This document shows positions 8,773 through 17,810 of a stretch of DNA of 37,084 nucleotides, piece by piece. Made by a program: the position numbers and the translations under genes. The stretch covers positions 1 through 37,084 of the forward strand of contig JAFRMD010000025.1 of assembly GCA_017430835.1 (NCBI GenBank). Reading direction: 5' to 3'. This DNA is from Methanosphaera sp. (lineage in GTDB: Archaea > Methanobacteriota > Methanobacteria > Methanobacteriales > Methanobacteriaceae). The number at the start of each line of letters is the position of its first letter. The first letter of the stretch is position 1. The notes beneath the pieces are model-generated. The model made no database searches. It saw nothing but the letters and a program-made list of their open reading frames with translations, and had not been told where the DNA came from.

Positions 8773-9369
8773 TTATCCTACTTTATTAACTTTAATCAAG
8801 GATTTTACTGGAACATCATCGATGTCGGAAATTCCTTTTTTATCTACTAATACAGTAACTGCTACAGGTTTTGCACCATGATTTTTACATACGTTTATAG
8901 TATCAATTACGGTATTTCCACTAGTAATAACATCGTCTACAATTACAATTTTCTTGTTTTTAACTGAAGCAAAGTTGTTACTTAGGGAACCTTGGGCTGA
9001 TTCGTTTTTCATGTGTTTAATAGGGTGGAATACAGATAATTCTGCATCTAACAATTCAGCCATAATTGTTGCAAATGGAACTCCACTGACGCTGATACCT
9101 ACAACCGTATCAATTTCTTCATCTTCTACTGCTAAATCTGCAAGTGCACTTGAAATGTACTGCATTCTGGCAGAACTTGTTCCGATTGTTTTCCAGTTAA
9201 TTGCGAAGTCGTCCGGTTTTTGTTTAGGTTTGTTTTTACGCACTCCACTTACTTGCATGGTTAACCATTGTGCAGTATCTTTTGAAATGTTTAGTTCATC
9301 AGCTATTTCTCCACTTGTTAAACCTTTATCTCTTAGTTCGGTTGCTTTTTCAATTAATTTGCTATTCAT
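8773..9369 (-). CDS. gfcR: PyrE-like phosphoribosyltransferase with N-terminal HTH, GfcR-type regulator
   Basis: The 198 residues combine an N-terminal helix-turn-helix (about 5-40, GLTSGEIADELNISKDTAQW) with a type I phosphoribosyltransferase domain bearing the PRPP loop VIVDDVITSGNT (142-153). This layout is that of the 'orotate phosphoribosyltransferase-like' proteins of methanogens and of GfcR, a glucose-responsive regulator in haloarchaea. A DNA-binding regulator that senses PRPP or a nucleotide is therefore more likely than a pyrimidine enzyme. It overlaps the preceding oxidoreductase gene by 8 bases (ATGAATAG), with GGAG inside that gene as ribosome site, so it is translated from the hemC operon. 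Whether it controls that operon is unknown. The symbol is by family likeness. Confidence 0.85.
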   Translation of the reverse strand: MNSKLIEKATELRDKGLTSGEIADELNISKDTAQWLTMQVSGVRKNKPKQKPDDFAINWKTIGTSSARMQYISSALADLAVEDEEIDTVVGISVSGVPFATIMAELLDAELSVFHPIKHMKNESAQGSLSNNFASVKNKKIVIVDDVITSGNTVIDTINVCKNHGAKPVAVTVLVDKKGISDIDDVPVKSLIKVNKVG

Positions 9370-10336
9370 AAAAATTCTCCATTTGATCTAGATATACTAA
9401 ATTTTTGTTTTTTGCCGATTTCATGGCGGCATCAACTATTTTCAATGCTTCAAAACCATCTTGACCTGATACATCAGGGGTTGTTTTATTTTGGACGGAA
9501 TTCACAAAGGATCTTAATTCTTCTTTTAATGGTTCTTTATTTTCTACTTTAACTTTTTCAACATGGTTGTTTTCCTTGTAAAGTGTCACTTCCTGACTTC
9601 CATAGTCAACACTTATTATTCCATCAACACCTGTAATGTTTAATTGTCTTTTCTTGTAGGGTGTTAACCAGTTTGTTTCGAGAATTGTCAAAACTTCATT
9701 TTCATATTTTGTTATAATTTCTGCATGATCTTCAAATTCGCAGTTTTTAAGGTTGCTGCTCATATTTGCATAAACCATGTTTGCTTTACTGTCAAAGAGG
9801 TAGTTAAAAATGTCTATGTCATGTATTGCAAGGTCGGTTGCTACTCCAACATCTCTAATTCTGGGAGGGTAAGGTCCTAAACGTTTTGCATGTGCAGTTA
9901 CAACTTCACCTATTTCATTTTCTTCAAGTAATCTTTTTGCTACACGTACTGCTGGATTAAACCTTTCAACGTGTCCTGTTGCAAGAAGTACTCCTGCATC
10001 TTTTGCAGCTTTAATCATTTCTTGAGCTTCGCTTAATTTTGTAGCAATAGGTTTTTCTACAAGGACATTTTTTCCTGCTTCAATTGCACTCATCACTACG
10101 TCATGGTGAAATACTGTTGGTACAACAATGTTTACAGCTTCTAAATCTTCAAGTTGGAGGATGTTATCAAAATCAACATAACCTACAGTGTTAAATTCTT
10201 TTGATACTTTATCGAGGGTTCCACGTACCATGTCTGATATTGCAAGTAAGTTTGCATTCTCAAGTTCGGAGTAGATGCGTACGTGATTGTATCCCATCGC
10301 TCCTACGCCTATAACACCAACATTTGTTTTAGTCAT
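9362..10336 (-). CDS. Gfo/Idh/MocA family NAD(P)-dependent oxidoreductase
   Basis: A 324-residue dehydrogenase. A Rossmann domain opens with GVIGVGAMG (Gly10, Gly12, Gly15), and the family motif VEKPIAT (Glu94-Lys95-Pro96) marks the active-site loop. The C-terminal half is the usual alpha/beta sheet domain with ATDLAIHDIDIFNYL, where the histidine and aspartate match the catalytic region. Members oxidise or reduce sugars, inositols and similar compounds; the substrate here cannot be named. The start ATG overlaps the hemC stop in ATGA, so translation is coupled. A role tied to tetrapyrrole synthesis is possible from position but not supported by any known step. Confidence 0.9.
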   Translation of the reverse strand: MTKTNVGVIGVGAMGYNHVRIYSELENANLLAISDMVRGTLDKVSKEFNTVGYVDFDNILQLEDLEAVNIVVPTVFHHDVVMSAIEAGKNVLVEKPIATKLSEAQEMIKAAKDAGVLLATGHVERFNPAVRVAKRLLEENEIGEVVTAHAKRLGPYPPRIRDVGVATDLAIHDIDIFNYLFDSKANMVYANMSSNLKNCEFEDHAEIITKYENEVLTILETNWLTPYKKRQLNITGVDGIISVDYGSQEVTLYKENNHVEKVKVENKEPLKEELRSFVNSVQNKTTPDVSGQDGFEALKIVDAAMKSAKNKNLVYLDQMENFYE

Positions 10337-11205
10337 AAGGTATCATCTCTTAGTTTTTTTCCAATGCTTACTGCGGTGTCAATTGCATCGCTTTTTTTAG
10401 CTGTTTCATTAATGTCTGCCAAGATGTTTCCTTCTGGACTAAGTAATATGCAGTGTATGTTAATATCATTTCCGTTGACTTTAGAGACAATACCTACTGG
10501 CCATTGACATCCTACTTGTAATGTTTCCAGTATTGCTTTTTCACATAAAGCTTCGATACGTGTGTCTTCATCATTAAGTTTTGATACGACATCAAAGTAT
10601 TCTGAATCTTTATGTGTCATTACTGCTAAGGCTCCCTGACCAGCCGGAGGTACGATGTATGTTTCATCAAATATTTCTTTAATGTGTTCTTGGAGTCCCA
10701 ATCTATTTATTCCTGCCAGTGCCATTATTGTTGCATCATATTCTCCTTCTTCTACTTTACGTATACGTGTGTCTATGTTTCCTCTTATTGGTTTTGTCAC
10801 TATGTTTTTTTCGTGAAGTTTACAGAATGCTTCTCTTCTTACACTACTTGTTCCTAGCGTTGCACCATCAGGCAATTCATCCCATGAATAATTTGAAATG
10901 AGTACTTCATTTACGGCTTCCCTTTTGGGGATAGCTGTTATTGCAAGTTGGTCGTTAAGTTCACTAGGTAAATCTTTAAAACTATGTACTGCAAAGTCTA
11001 TGTCTCCATCAATTAAAGCAGTGTCTAATTCTTTTGTGAAGATTCCTTTAGCGTCAATATTATACAACTGTGAATCTTTAATTTTGTCTCCTGTTGTTTT
11101 AATTATTTTGGTTTCTATTTTTTCACCAATAATTTTTTCCAGGGAATCTACAACGGTCTGTGTTTGGGTTGTAGCTAATTTACTTCCTCGTGTACCAACT
11201 ATCAA
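10333..11205 (-). CDS. hemC: Porphobilinogen deaminase (hydroxymethylbilane synthase)
   Basis: HemC joins four porphobilinogen units into hydroxymethylbilane, the precursor of uroporphyrinogen III. In a methanogen this supplies coenzyme F430, corrinoids and sirohaem. The 290 residues show VGTRGSKLA at the start, HSFKDLP with catalytic Asp78, and VGCQWPVG with Cys233, the likely attachment site of the dipyrromethane cofactor (usual form GGCQVPIG). Length is normal. The start is TTG at 11205-11203 with AGGAGG 9 bases upstream. It leads an operon of three overlapping genes. A probable F430 synthetase lies in the next upstream cluster, so cofactor genes are grouped though not in one operon. Confidence 0.95.
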   Translation of the reverse strand: MIVGTRGSKLATTQTQTVVDSLEKIIGEKIETKIIKTTGDKIKDSQLYNIDAKGIFTKELDTALIDGDIDFAVHSFKDLPSELNDQLAITAIPKREAVNEVLISNYSWDELPDGATLGTSSVRREAFCKLHEKNIVTKPIRGNIDTRIRKVEEGEYDATIMALAGINRLGLQEHIKEIFDETYIVPPAGQGALAVMTHKDSEYFDVVSKLNDEDTRIEALCEKAILETLQVGCQWPVGIVSKVNGNDINIHCILLSPEGNILADINETAKKSDAIDTAVSIGKKLRDDTL

Positions 11206-11463
11206 TTAACTAACCTCCTAAAAATAATTATAACAAAATGAAAATGATATTATTTTAGTTTTTTTTGACAGTATTTCAAATATAAAATTTTGATTAATTA
11301 TTCTTCAACTCTTTATAATTATTTGTTTAAATGTATTAATATATTTTTTTTATTAGGATTTAATAATAAAAAATTAAGTTTTTTTAAAAAAGTAGGTGTT
11401 TATAAATGTTGTTAAGAATTTGATTAAGATTATTCTTAAAAAATAATTTTAGAGATTATTTAT

Positions 11464-12801
11464 TCAATAAATTATTTCATCCAAACTTCGATGATATTCA
11501 CTTCTATAAATTATTTGAAGAATATGATTTTCGTTTTTAATGCAGTATTCAATGGCTTCATTAATATTGGAGAATTCCTTGAATTTTTTATTGAATTTTT
11601 TATTGAGATTGATTCCTAATTCTCCGGCAAAAACGATATCTTCCTTTTTGATAGTGTTTATATATTCTAGTAATTTGTCTTCATTGATTTCTTCACAAGT
11701 GATACCATAGTCTCCTCCAATAATAAGGGTGTACTTTGTATTGAATTTTTTCAGGTTATTCACACATTTCTTTATGGAAGTAGTGTTAAGGCCGGGATTT
11801 ATGTCTTCAATTATTAATTTGTTGTTGATGTATTTGTAAGATCCCCTACCCTTTATGCTATTTGTGTTTTTTAAATTGTCTTTTATTGTTTCAGTGTCCA
11901 AACCAGATATTAATGCTATGCTAATTGCAAAGAGCATGTTCTTGATATAAAAATCAGTTAATGCAAAATGATTTACAATGAATTTGTTGTTTGGGAAATT
12001 AACTGTAAATGTGGTGTTTTCAATATCATATTTTATGTTGCTTGCATATATCGTAGCGTTTTCATTATCTAGGCTTAATGTTATAACGTCATGTTCTTTG
12101 TCATAATAATTATTGAATGCATCATAATCACAAATGACGTTTTCTGACTTAAAAACGGATTTTTTTGCAATTGATGCACTGCTGGTTGATGAAGCAATTG
12201 GATAATCCTCTAAAATGTTTGTTAAAACCCCTATATCACCATTGGGTATTGTTCCGAGGGAAACCTCAAAAATGCAAAAGTCCACTTTTTCTATTATATT
12301 TTCTTTAATGGCTGTGTTAAGTGCAACAATTACACTGGCGGGGGTAATGCTTAAGTTTTTTAATAACGTTTGATTATTATATTTTAAATTGTTGCTGGTT
12401 AAGGATAATGTATTGTAATCACTCAATAATTCGGTTGCTATGCTGCAAACAGTGGTTTTTCCTTTAACACCCGTTATTTGTATTAGTTTGAAATGTGTGT
12501 CGTGTTGTTTTTTAATTTTATTAAGAAGATATGCCGTAAATTCGTGGTGTGTATAATCGGTAGAAAAGTGTGGTGGCATGTGAATTGGATTAATCTTGAT
12601 ATACTTGTCCTCGTCAGAAAGGATGTTTTCACGTGAAAGAAAGGTTACATTGAACTTTTCTGATATATTATCCTTTTCTTCTTTGGAAAGTTTATTGTAT
12701 GTATCATAAAAAAAGAGGTTGTTGGAAGTGTGTTTGGAATATTCTTCCAGAAGAGTTAATCCTCCATGATTAGCATCAGATATTAAAATATTTTTAGTCA
12801 A
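11464..12801 (-). CDS. cfbE: Mur ligase-family protein, probable coenzyme F430 synthetase
   Basis: A 445-residue ATP-dependent ligase of Mur type. The ATP loop is ITGVKGKTT (109-117), followed by a central Glu/Asp-rich region and a C-terminal ligase domain with GRGSYK and NPGLN. The N-terminus DANHGGLTLLEEYSK and the string NPIHMPPHF resemble CfbE rather than cell-wall MurC-F; CfbE makes 15,17(3)-seco-F430-17(3)-acid from its nickel precursor, ahead of CfbD. Pseudomurein ligases are the main alternative. The start is TTG at 12801-12799 with GGAAGGTG upstream; the nadK stop is 20 bases away. It ends an operon with NAD kinase and an IMPase-like phosphatase. Family assignment is firm, the F430 role moderately so. 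Confidence 0.72.
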   Translation of the reverse strand: MTKNILISDANHGGLTLLEEYSKHTSNNLFFYDTYNKLSKEEKDNISEKFNVTFLSRENILSDEDKYIKINPIHMPPHFSTDYTHHEFTAYLLNKIKKQHDTHFKLIQITGVKGKTTVCSIATELLSDYNTLSLTSNNLKYNNQTLLKNLSITPASVIVALNTAIKENIIEKVDFCIFEVSLGTIPNGDIGVLTNILEDYPIASSTSSASIAKKSVFKSENVICDYDAFNNYYDKEHDVITLSLDNENATIYASNIKYDIENTTFTVNFPNNKFIVNHFALTDFYIKNMLFAISIALISGLDTETIKDNLKNTNSIKGRGSYKYINNKLIIEDINPGLNTTSIKKCVNNLKKFNTKYTLIIGGDYGITCEEINEDKLLEYINTIKKEDIVFAGELGINLNKKFNKKFKEFSNINEAIEYCIKNENHILQIIYRSEYHRSLDEIIY

Positions 12802-12821
12802 ACAGGGACACCTTCCATTTT

Positions 12822-13640
12822 TTATAATTTTTTGTTTACGCTATGGTAGAAATTTTTCTTGAATCTTACAAATGAAGCAGTTTTTGAAGATTTTCTTAAT
12901 TTTATTTCATGGCCATAACCGTATTCTTTATAATTGACTCCATCAAGTACTGCAAGACCTTTTTTACCATCTTTAAGGAATTTGACAGTAATTTTACTGT
13001 CTGCTGGGACAATTTTTGGTCTCATATTCATTTTAAATGGACAAATTGGGATGATGATTGCAGCATCCACTCTTGGATCGACAATAGGGCCACCTGCGGA
13101 CATTGCATAGGCAGTTGAACCACTAGGTGTGGAAATTATTAGTCCGTCGGCTCTTACTTCATCAACAATTTCATCGTCAACTGTTACACGTAAGTTAAGC
13201 ATTTTACCAGGTTGGCTGGTCATTATAACTAATTCATTAAGGACAGTAATCCATTCGTCATCACACAATACGTCCATTTGTATCCGTTCTTCGATAAAAA
13301 AGTTATAACTTAAAAGTTGGTCAAGACATTCAAAAATATCTTCGGGTTCAACTTCGGTTAAAAAACCAACAGTACCCATATTGATACTAAGAATTGGTAT
13401 TTTCTTTGGTGATAAAATATTCTGAGCTTTAAGGACTGTACCATCTCCACCAACACATAAAACAATGTCACACGTCATTTTTTCTTTTTCAACTGCGAAT
13501 TCTTTAAATTCTGGTAGTTTGTCTGTTAAGTCTGGATCAAGTTCTAAGAGAACTTTATTTTCTAATAAGTATTTGATAATACTTTTATCAAGTTCAATAG
13601 CATCTTCTCTGTCTGTTCGTGATATTATTCCTATTTTCAT
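12822..13640 (-). CDS. nadK: NAD kinase
   Basis: NadK makes NADP from NAD and ATP or polyphosphate. The 272 residues carry the GGDGT motif (CVGGDGTVL, 64-68), LNELVI (Asn135-Glu136 region) and the family string GLIISTPSGSTAYAMSAGGPI. The ATG at 13640 has AGGGGGTGA 4 bases upstream, a very strong site. The frame is open 7 codons further upstream to 13661, but that would overlap the previous gene and has no ribosome site. The preceding gene encodes an IMPase/FBPase-type phosphatase 17 bases away. In Methanocaldococcus the homologues of these two are fused as NADP phosphatase/NAD kinase (MJ0917), in the same order, so the pair probably balances NAD and NADP. Confidence 0.95.
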   Translation of the reverse strand: MKIGIISRTDREDAIELDKSIIKYLLENKVLLELDPDLTDKLPEFKEFAVEKEKMTCDIVLCVGGDGTVLKAQNILSPKKIPILSINMGTVGFLTEVEPEDIFECLDQLLSYNFFIEERIQMDVLCDDEWITVLNELVIMTSQPGKMLNLRVTVDDEIVDEVRADGLIISTPSGSTAYAMSAGGPIVDPRVDAAIIIPICPFKMNMRPKIVPADSKITVKFLKDGKKGLAVLDGVNYKEYGYGHEIKLRKSSKTASFVRFKKNFYHSVNKKL

Positions 13641-13657
13641 CGTTTCACCCCCTAAAA

Positions 13658-14485
13658 TCATAGTAATAGTTTGATGTCTTTATGTAACTCCTCGTTTGAA
13701 GTGATTAATATTGTGGTTTTCTCCATTAAATCAATTTGACTTGCAAGAATATTTGAGTTGACATCTGTCACATAACCGCCCGCTTCCTTAATAATAAGTT
13801 GGCTGGCTGCGATATCCAGTACTCTAACTGCTTCAATATCAAGAAATACGTCATATATTCCTTCAGCAACAAAACATAATTCGATTGCAATGGCCCCCAT
13901 GATACGCATACGTCTGATGTTGGAGTATATTTTGTCAAGTTTGCCTTTGGTTCTGTACATGTAGGTACTCAAAGTTGCGTTATTTGCTTTTTTAACGTTT
14001 GAAACATGTATTTCTTTTCCATTTTTTGTTGCTTTTTTTCCTTTAACCGCTTGGTAAGTGTCCTGTGATGGGAAGTTTTTAACATAACCAATTTCAATAT
14101 CATCTAATGTGAGATCATTTAAATCTTCATCATTGTTTATAGATGCAATAGCAATGGAAATTCCATAGCATGGAATGTTTTTCATTGCATTTGTAGTACC
14201 GTCAAGAGGATCCATTATCATCACTATTTCGGCATTTTCATTTCCAATTTTAATAGTTCCAATTTCTTCACTGATTAATATTAGAGATTTACCTGTATTT
14301 TCCAATACTTCAATAGCAGCATTTTCTGCGTATTCATCAATTTTATGTGTTGGTGTGCCATCTGCACCTATTTTGGTGATTGTTGTAACATTAGGGTCGT
14401 TTCTTGAGTTTGCAATAGATTCTTCGACTTTTTGTGATATTTTGGGACATAGTTCTAACCAATAATTAATCTCTTTATCAATCAT
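13658..14485 (-). CDS. suhB: Inositol monophosphatase/fructose-1,6-bisphosphatase family phosphatase (possible NADP phosphatase)
   Basis: The 275 residues belong to the Li-sensitive, Mg-dependent phosphatase superfamily. Metal ligands are seen in LISEEIG (Glu73/Glu74), MDPLDGTTN (Asp92, Asp95) and VLDIAAS (Asp224). Archaeal members hydrolyse inositol phosphate, fructose 1,6-bisphosphate or NADP. Immediate coupling to nadK, and the fused MJ0917 protein as precedent, make NADP phosphatase a fair possibility, but sugar-phosphate substrates fit equally from sequence. ATG at 14485; the ribosome site upstream is weak. First gene of the suhB-nadK-cfbE operon, with a 136-base gap to lon, which probably holds its promoter (AT-rich, no single TATA box stands out). 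The symbol is by family, not by proven function. Confidence 0.9.
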   Translation of the reverse strand: MIDKEINYWLELCPKISQKVEESIANSRNDPNVTTITKIGADGTPTHKIDEYAENAAIEVLENTGKSLILISEEIGTIKIGNENAEIVMIMDPLDGTTNAMKNIPCYGISIAIASINNDEDLNDLTLDDIEIGYVKNFPSQDTYQAVKGKKATKNGKEIHVSNVKKANNATLSTYMYRTKGKLDKIYSNIRRMRIMGAIAIELCFVAEGIYDVFLDIEAVRVLDIAASQLIIKEAGGYVTDVNSNILASQIDLMEKTTILITSNEELHKDIKLLL

Positions 14486-14621
14486 TATAACACGTCTATT
14501 ATTGTTTATGTTAAATAGTATCTAATTTAAAGTATTTAAATAATATAAACTAAATTCTTTAAGAAGGTTTATCATTGCTAAAAATATATTTTTTGATAAT
14601 TTTATTAAAAAAAGGAGGAGT

Positions 14622-17075
14622 TTATTGTATGAGGGTTGAAACATCGATTTTCAAGCTCTCTGATTGTGGGAGGTTAATATTTAATGATTCTGTTAGGACA
14701 TCCTCAATATTTTTCATGGGTTTAAATGTTAATTCATCCTTAACTTCATCCGGTACATCATCTAAATCTTTCATGTTGCGTTCTGGTAATAGTACAGTCT
14801 TAATTCCTGATCTGTGTGCAGCTATGACTTTTTCTTTAATGCCTCCAACTGGAAGAACTCTGCCCGTTAAAGAGATTTCACCAGTCATTGCAGTAGTGGA
14901 GCTTACTGGTATTCCTGTTATTAGGGATGCTAATGTTGTTGTCATGGTTACTCCAGCAGATGGTCCGTCTTTTGGTATTGCTCCTTCAGGGACGTGTAGA
15001 TGTATGTCATGATTGTCATATTCGGAATCTTTAAGTAATGGTGCAAGTCTTGATTTGATTAAACTTTGAGCAATTTCTGCAGATTCCTTCATTACGTCAC
15101 CTAACTGACCGGTAAGTTTTAATTTGCCTTCACCTGGCATTAAAGCTCCTTCAATAAAGAGTATGTCTCCTCCAACTGGTGTCCAGGCTAGTCCGGTAAC
15201 TACTCCTGGAGGGTTTTCTTCTGGAACTAATTCATAGTGGGCTTTTTCATGACCCAATATGTCATATAACATGTCAGGGGTTACAGTGTATGGTAATTCA
15301 ACATTTTCAACCACTATCTTTTCTGTTGCGTTTCTTGCTATTGCTGCAATTTGTCTTTTAAGATTTCGTACTCCTGCTTCTCTTGTGTATTTTTCTATGA
15401 GTACTGTGATTGTTTCAGGTGTTATTATAAGGTCGTCTCTTGTTAATCCATGTTCTTCGTATACCTCATCAATCAGGTGTTCTTCAGCAATATGTTCCTT
15501 TTCAACTTTTGTGTAACTGTCTAATTCTATGATTTCAAGCCGGTCCTGTAATGGTCCGGGGATGTCTGCTAGTGAATTTGCAGTTCCAATAAAGAATACG
15601 TCTGATAGGTCATAGGGCACTTCAAGGTAGTGGTCTGAGAAGGAATCATTTTGTTCGGGATCTAAAACTTCCAGTAATGCACTTGTTGGGTTTCCATTAA
15701 TGGATGCTGTCATTTTATCGATTTCGTCTAATACAAAGACGGGGTTTGTTTGTCCAGCCTTTTTCATTCCATTAATTATCCGACCAGGGAGTGCTCCGAG
15801 GTATGTTCTGCGATGTCCTCTTATTTCTGATTCATCTTTTACTCCACCAAGACTTGCTCTAACGTATGGTCTCTCCAGTGCTTCCGCAATGCTTTTTCCA
15901 AGGCTTGTTTTTCCGGTTCCTGGGGGTCCTACGAACAGTAGTATTGAACCTTGTTTTTCTTTTTTCATTTTAAGGACTGTTAAATGTTGGATTATTCTTT
16001 CTTTAACTTTTTCTAATCCATAATGGTCATCATCTAATTGTTGCTTTGCCTTTTCTATGTCTATTGAAACATTTTCTTCTTTATGCCATGGTAGATTTAG
16101 TATGGTGTCCAGGTAATTTCTTATTATATTTTCTTCAGAGTTGTTTTGTCCTTGTCTTTCAAGTTTACGTAGTTCTTCAAATGCTGCTTTTTCTACTTCT
16201 TCGGGCAGTTGTGCTTCTATGATTCGTTCGCGGTATGTTTTACGGTCATCCGTTTCATCGGTCATGTTCAGTTCTTCTTGAATCATTTTCATTTGTTCTC
16301 TTAGCAATGATTCCTTATGGGTTTCTGACATTTTCTTGTTTAGTTTTTTTGCTATTTCCATTTGTATCAGCATTGCATCTTTTTGTTCAAGAAGTAGTTG
16401 TACTACTTGTAAAGCCCTGATTTTTGCTGATTTCATTTCTAGCAGTTCTTGTTTTCTTGCCAGTGTTACTTTTATGTATGGGAATACTTCGGCTACTTTT
16501 TCCAGTGTGTCTATTTTGTCAATAATTTGTTGGGCGTAGATTTCTGAGTTTGGTATCATGTTGGAGATTACTAGTACTGCATCGTTGATGTTTTTGTTTA
16601 TTTCCATTGATTCGTCTTCAGTGATGTTTATGTCTTCTTCTATGATGTTGTATACTCCGTGGAAGAATCCGTTGGTTTCTGTTATTTTTGTTACTTTTAC
16701 TTTGTCTTTTACTTTAAGTTCCAGAAGGTATTTGTCTTTTTCTTCTTCTAAACTTTTGATTTCGAGTATTACTCCTATGTCATAGAATTCTACGTTTTCT
16801 TCTTCATTTTGTGGTATTTTTTTGGGTGTTAATATTATTCCTTGTTGGTCTTCGTTTACTGTTTGTAGCATGTTTTCTGTGTGTGGTTTATCTAGGCGTA
16901 TTGTCATGTCAGTGTGTGGTAGTAGTATGGTGTTTGGTATGATTAGGATTGGTAATTCATTTTCTTCATTTTGTGTTGTGATGTTTTCTATGGGGTTTTC
17001 TTTTTGGATGTCTGTTATTATTTCGTTATTTTTTCTTAGTTGTTGGGTAAATGATAATTCGTCTTCATTTGTCAT
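14622..17075 (-). CDS. lon: ATP-dependent protease Lon, bacterial LonA type
   Basis: A cytoplasmic ATP-dependent protease of 817 residues. Order: an N-terminal substrate-binding domain starting near residue 40 (LPILIIPNTILLPHTD), a coiled linker (about 240-320), the AAA+ domain with GPPGTGKTS (383-391) and Walker B FVLDEIDK (447-454), and a C-terminal protease with KDGPSAG (Ser706) and GGIKEK (Lys749). The 43-residue spacing of the Ser-Lys pair is that of E. coli Lon. No membrane helices are present in the AAA+ domain, unlike the usual archaeal LonB, and the N-terminal domain also marks it as LonA. It is therefore probably of bacterial origin. ATG with GGATGTGAG upstream. The pyruvoyl arginine decarboxylase gene is divergent, 248 bases away. 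Confidence 0.96.
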   Translation of the reverse strand: MTNEDELSFTQQLRKNNEIITDIQKENPIENITTQNEENELPILIIPNTILLPHTDMTIRLDKPHTENMLQTVNEDQQGIILTPKKIPQNEEENVEFYDIGVILEIKSLEEEKDKYLLELKVKDKVKVTKITETNGFFHGVYNIIEEDINITEDESMEINKNINDAVLVISNMIPNSEIYAQQIIDKIDTLEKVAEVFPYIKVTLARKQELLEMKSAKIRALQVVQLLLEQKDAMLIQMEIAKKLNKKMSETHKESLLREQMKMIQEELNMTDETDDRKTYRERIIEAQLPEEVEKAAFEELRKLERQGQNNSEENIIRNYLDTILNLPWHKEENVSIDIEKAKQQLDDDHYGLEKVKERIIQHLTVLKMKKEKQGSILLFVGPPGTGKTSLGKSIAEALERPYVRASLGGVKDESEIRGHRRTYLGALPGRIINGMKKAGQTNPVFVLDEIDKMTASINGNPTSALLEVLDPEQNDSFSDHYLEVPYDLSDVFFIGTANSLADIPGPLQDRLEIIELDSYTKVEKEHIAEEHLIDEVYEEHGLTRDDLIITPETITVLIEKYTREAGVRNLKRQIAAIARNATEKIVVENVELPYTVTPDMLYDILGHEKAHYELVPEENPPGVVTGLAWTPVGGDILFIEGALMPGEGKLKLTGQLGDVMKESAEIAQSLIKSRLAPLLKDSEYDNHDIHLHVPEGAIPKDGPSAGVTMTTTLASLITGIPVSSTTAMTGEISLTGRVLPVGGIKEKVIAAHRSGIKTVLLPERNMKDLDDVPDEVKDELTFKPMKNIEDVLTESLNINLPQSESLKIDVSTLIQ

Positions 17076-17323
17076 TTAATTTCTCACATCCTTTTATTTT
17101 ATCCAATGATTTAATTAGTGTATTTTGTTGATTTTTTTATTTTATTTACTATTTTATATATGTTAAATTTAAATAATATAGTTATATATTTTAATATTAC
17201 TTCAAGTTATTAAAATATCTTTGTATGAATGATGTTTTTTATCTCAAAAAAAATTCATAAAAAATATTTAGATACAAAAAAACAAATGATATAATATTTA
17301 ATAATCATTGGAGAAAAAACAAG

Positions 17324-17779
17324 ATGAAAGTATCATTAACAAAAGGAGCATCGGAAGGACCTACTAAACTCAACGCATTTGACAATGCATTACTGGAAGC
17401 AAAAATTGGAAACGTTAATTTAATACCTGTTTCAAGTATGTTACCACCTAATACTGAAGTGATACCAATGCCAGAACTACAACCTGGGGAAATGACAAAT
17501 TGCGTACTTTCACACCAATATTCTGATAATCCTGGGGACAATATATCAGCAATTATAGCATTTTGCCAAGCTGAAGAAATGGGTTGTGTGATAGAATCAA
17601 AGGGAATAAACAAAACAATAACAGAACTTAAAGAAGAGGCAAGATTCATGGCAGAATACATGATGGAAAAACGAGAACTAACAATAATTGATTATAGGGA
17701 AGTAATACAGCAACATACTGTTCAAGAAAAAGCAAGCGTAGTTGCAGCACTAATTTATCATGACCCAAAAAGGCACTAA
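17324..17779 (+). CDS. pdaD: Pyruvoyl-dependent arginine decarboxylase
   Basis: PdaD converts arginine to agmatine, the first step of archaeal polyamine synthesis. It is made as a proenzyme that cleaves itself at a Ser-Ser bond, turning the second serine into the pyruvoyl group. The 151 residues show LIPVSSMLPP with the cleavage site between Ser37 and Ser38, and later the family strings GEMTNCVLS, EEMGCVIESKG and EEARFMAEYMMEKR. Length is normal for the methanogen enzyme. ATG with GGAG about 10 bases upstream; AAATATTTAGATA near 17261 is a possible TATA box. The gene is divergent from lon and convergent with hisC; only 31 bases lie between its stop and the hisC stop. Confidence 0.94.
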   Translation: MKVSLTKGASEGPTKLNAFDNALLEAKIGNVNLIPVSSMLPPNTEVIPMPELQPGEMTNCVLSHQYSDNPGDNISAIIAFCQAEEMGCVIESKGINKTITELKEEARFMAEYMMEKRELTIIDYREVIQQHTVQEKASVVAALIYHDPKRH

Positions 17780-17810
17780 AAAAAGAGTAAAAAAAGTTTA
17801 AGTTAAAAGC

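Noticed and set aside
8954..9391. Plus-strand frame of 145 codons over the GfcR-type gene
   Set aside because: Antisense shadow; the PRPP and HTH motifs are on the minus strand.
13641..13661. Upstream extension of NAD kinase to the ATG at 13661
   Set aside because: It would overlap the previous gene and skip the excellent GGTGA site in front of the ATG at 13640.
14575..15012. Plus-strand frame beginning before the lon stop, with an AGGAGG-like site at 14612
   Set aside because: Nearly all of it lies antisense within lon, whose catalytic Lys and conserved strings occur there; the purine-rich run is probably chance.
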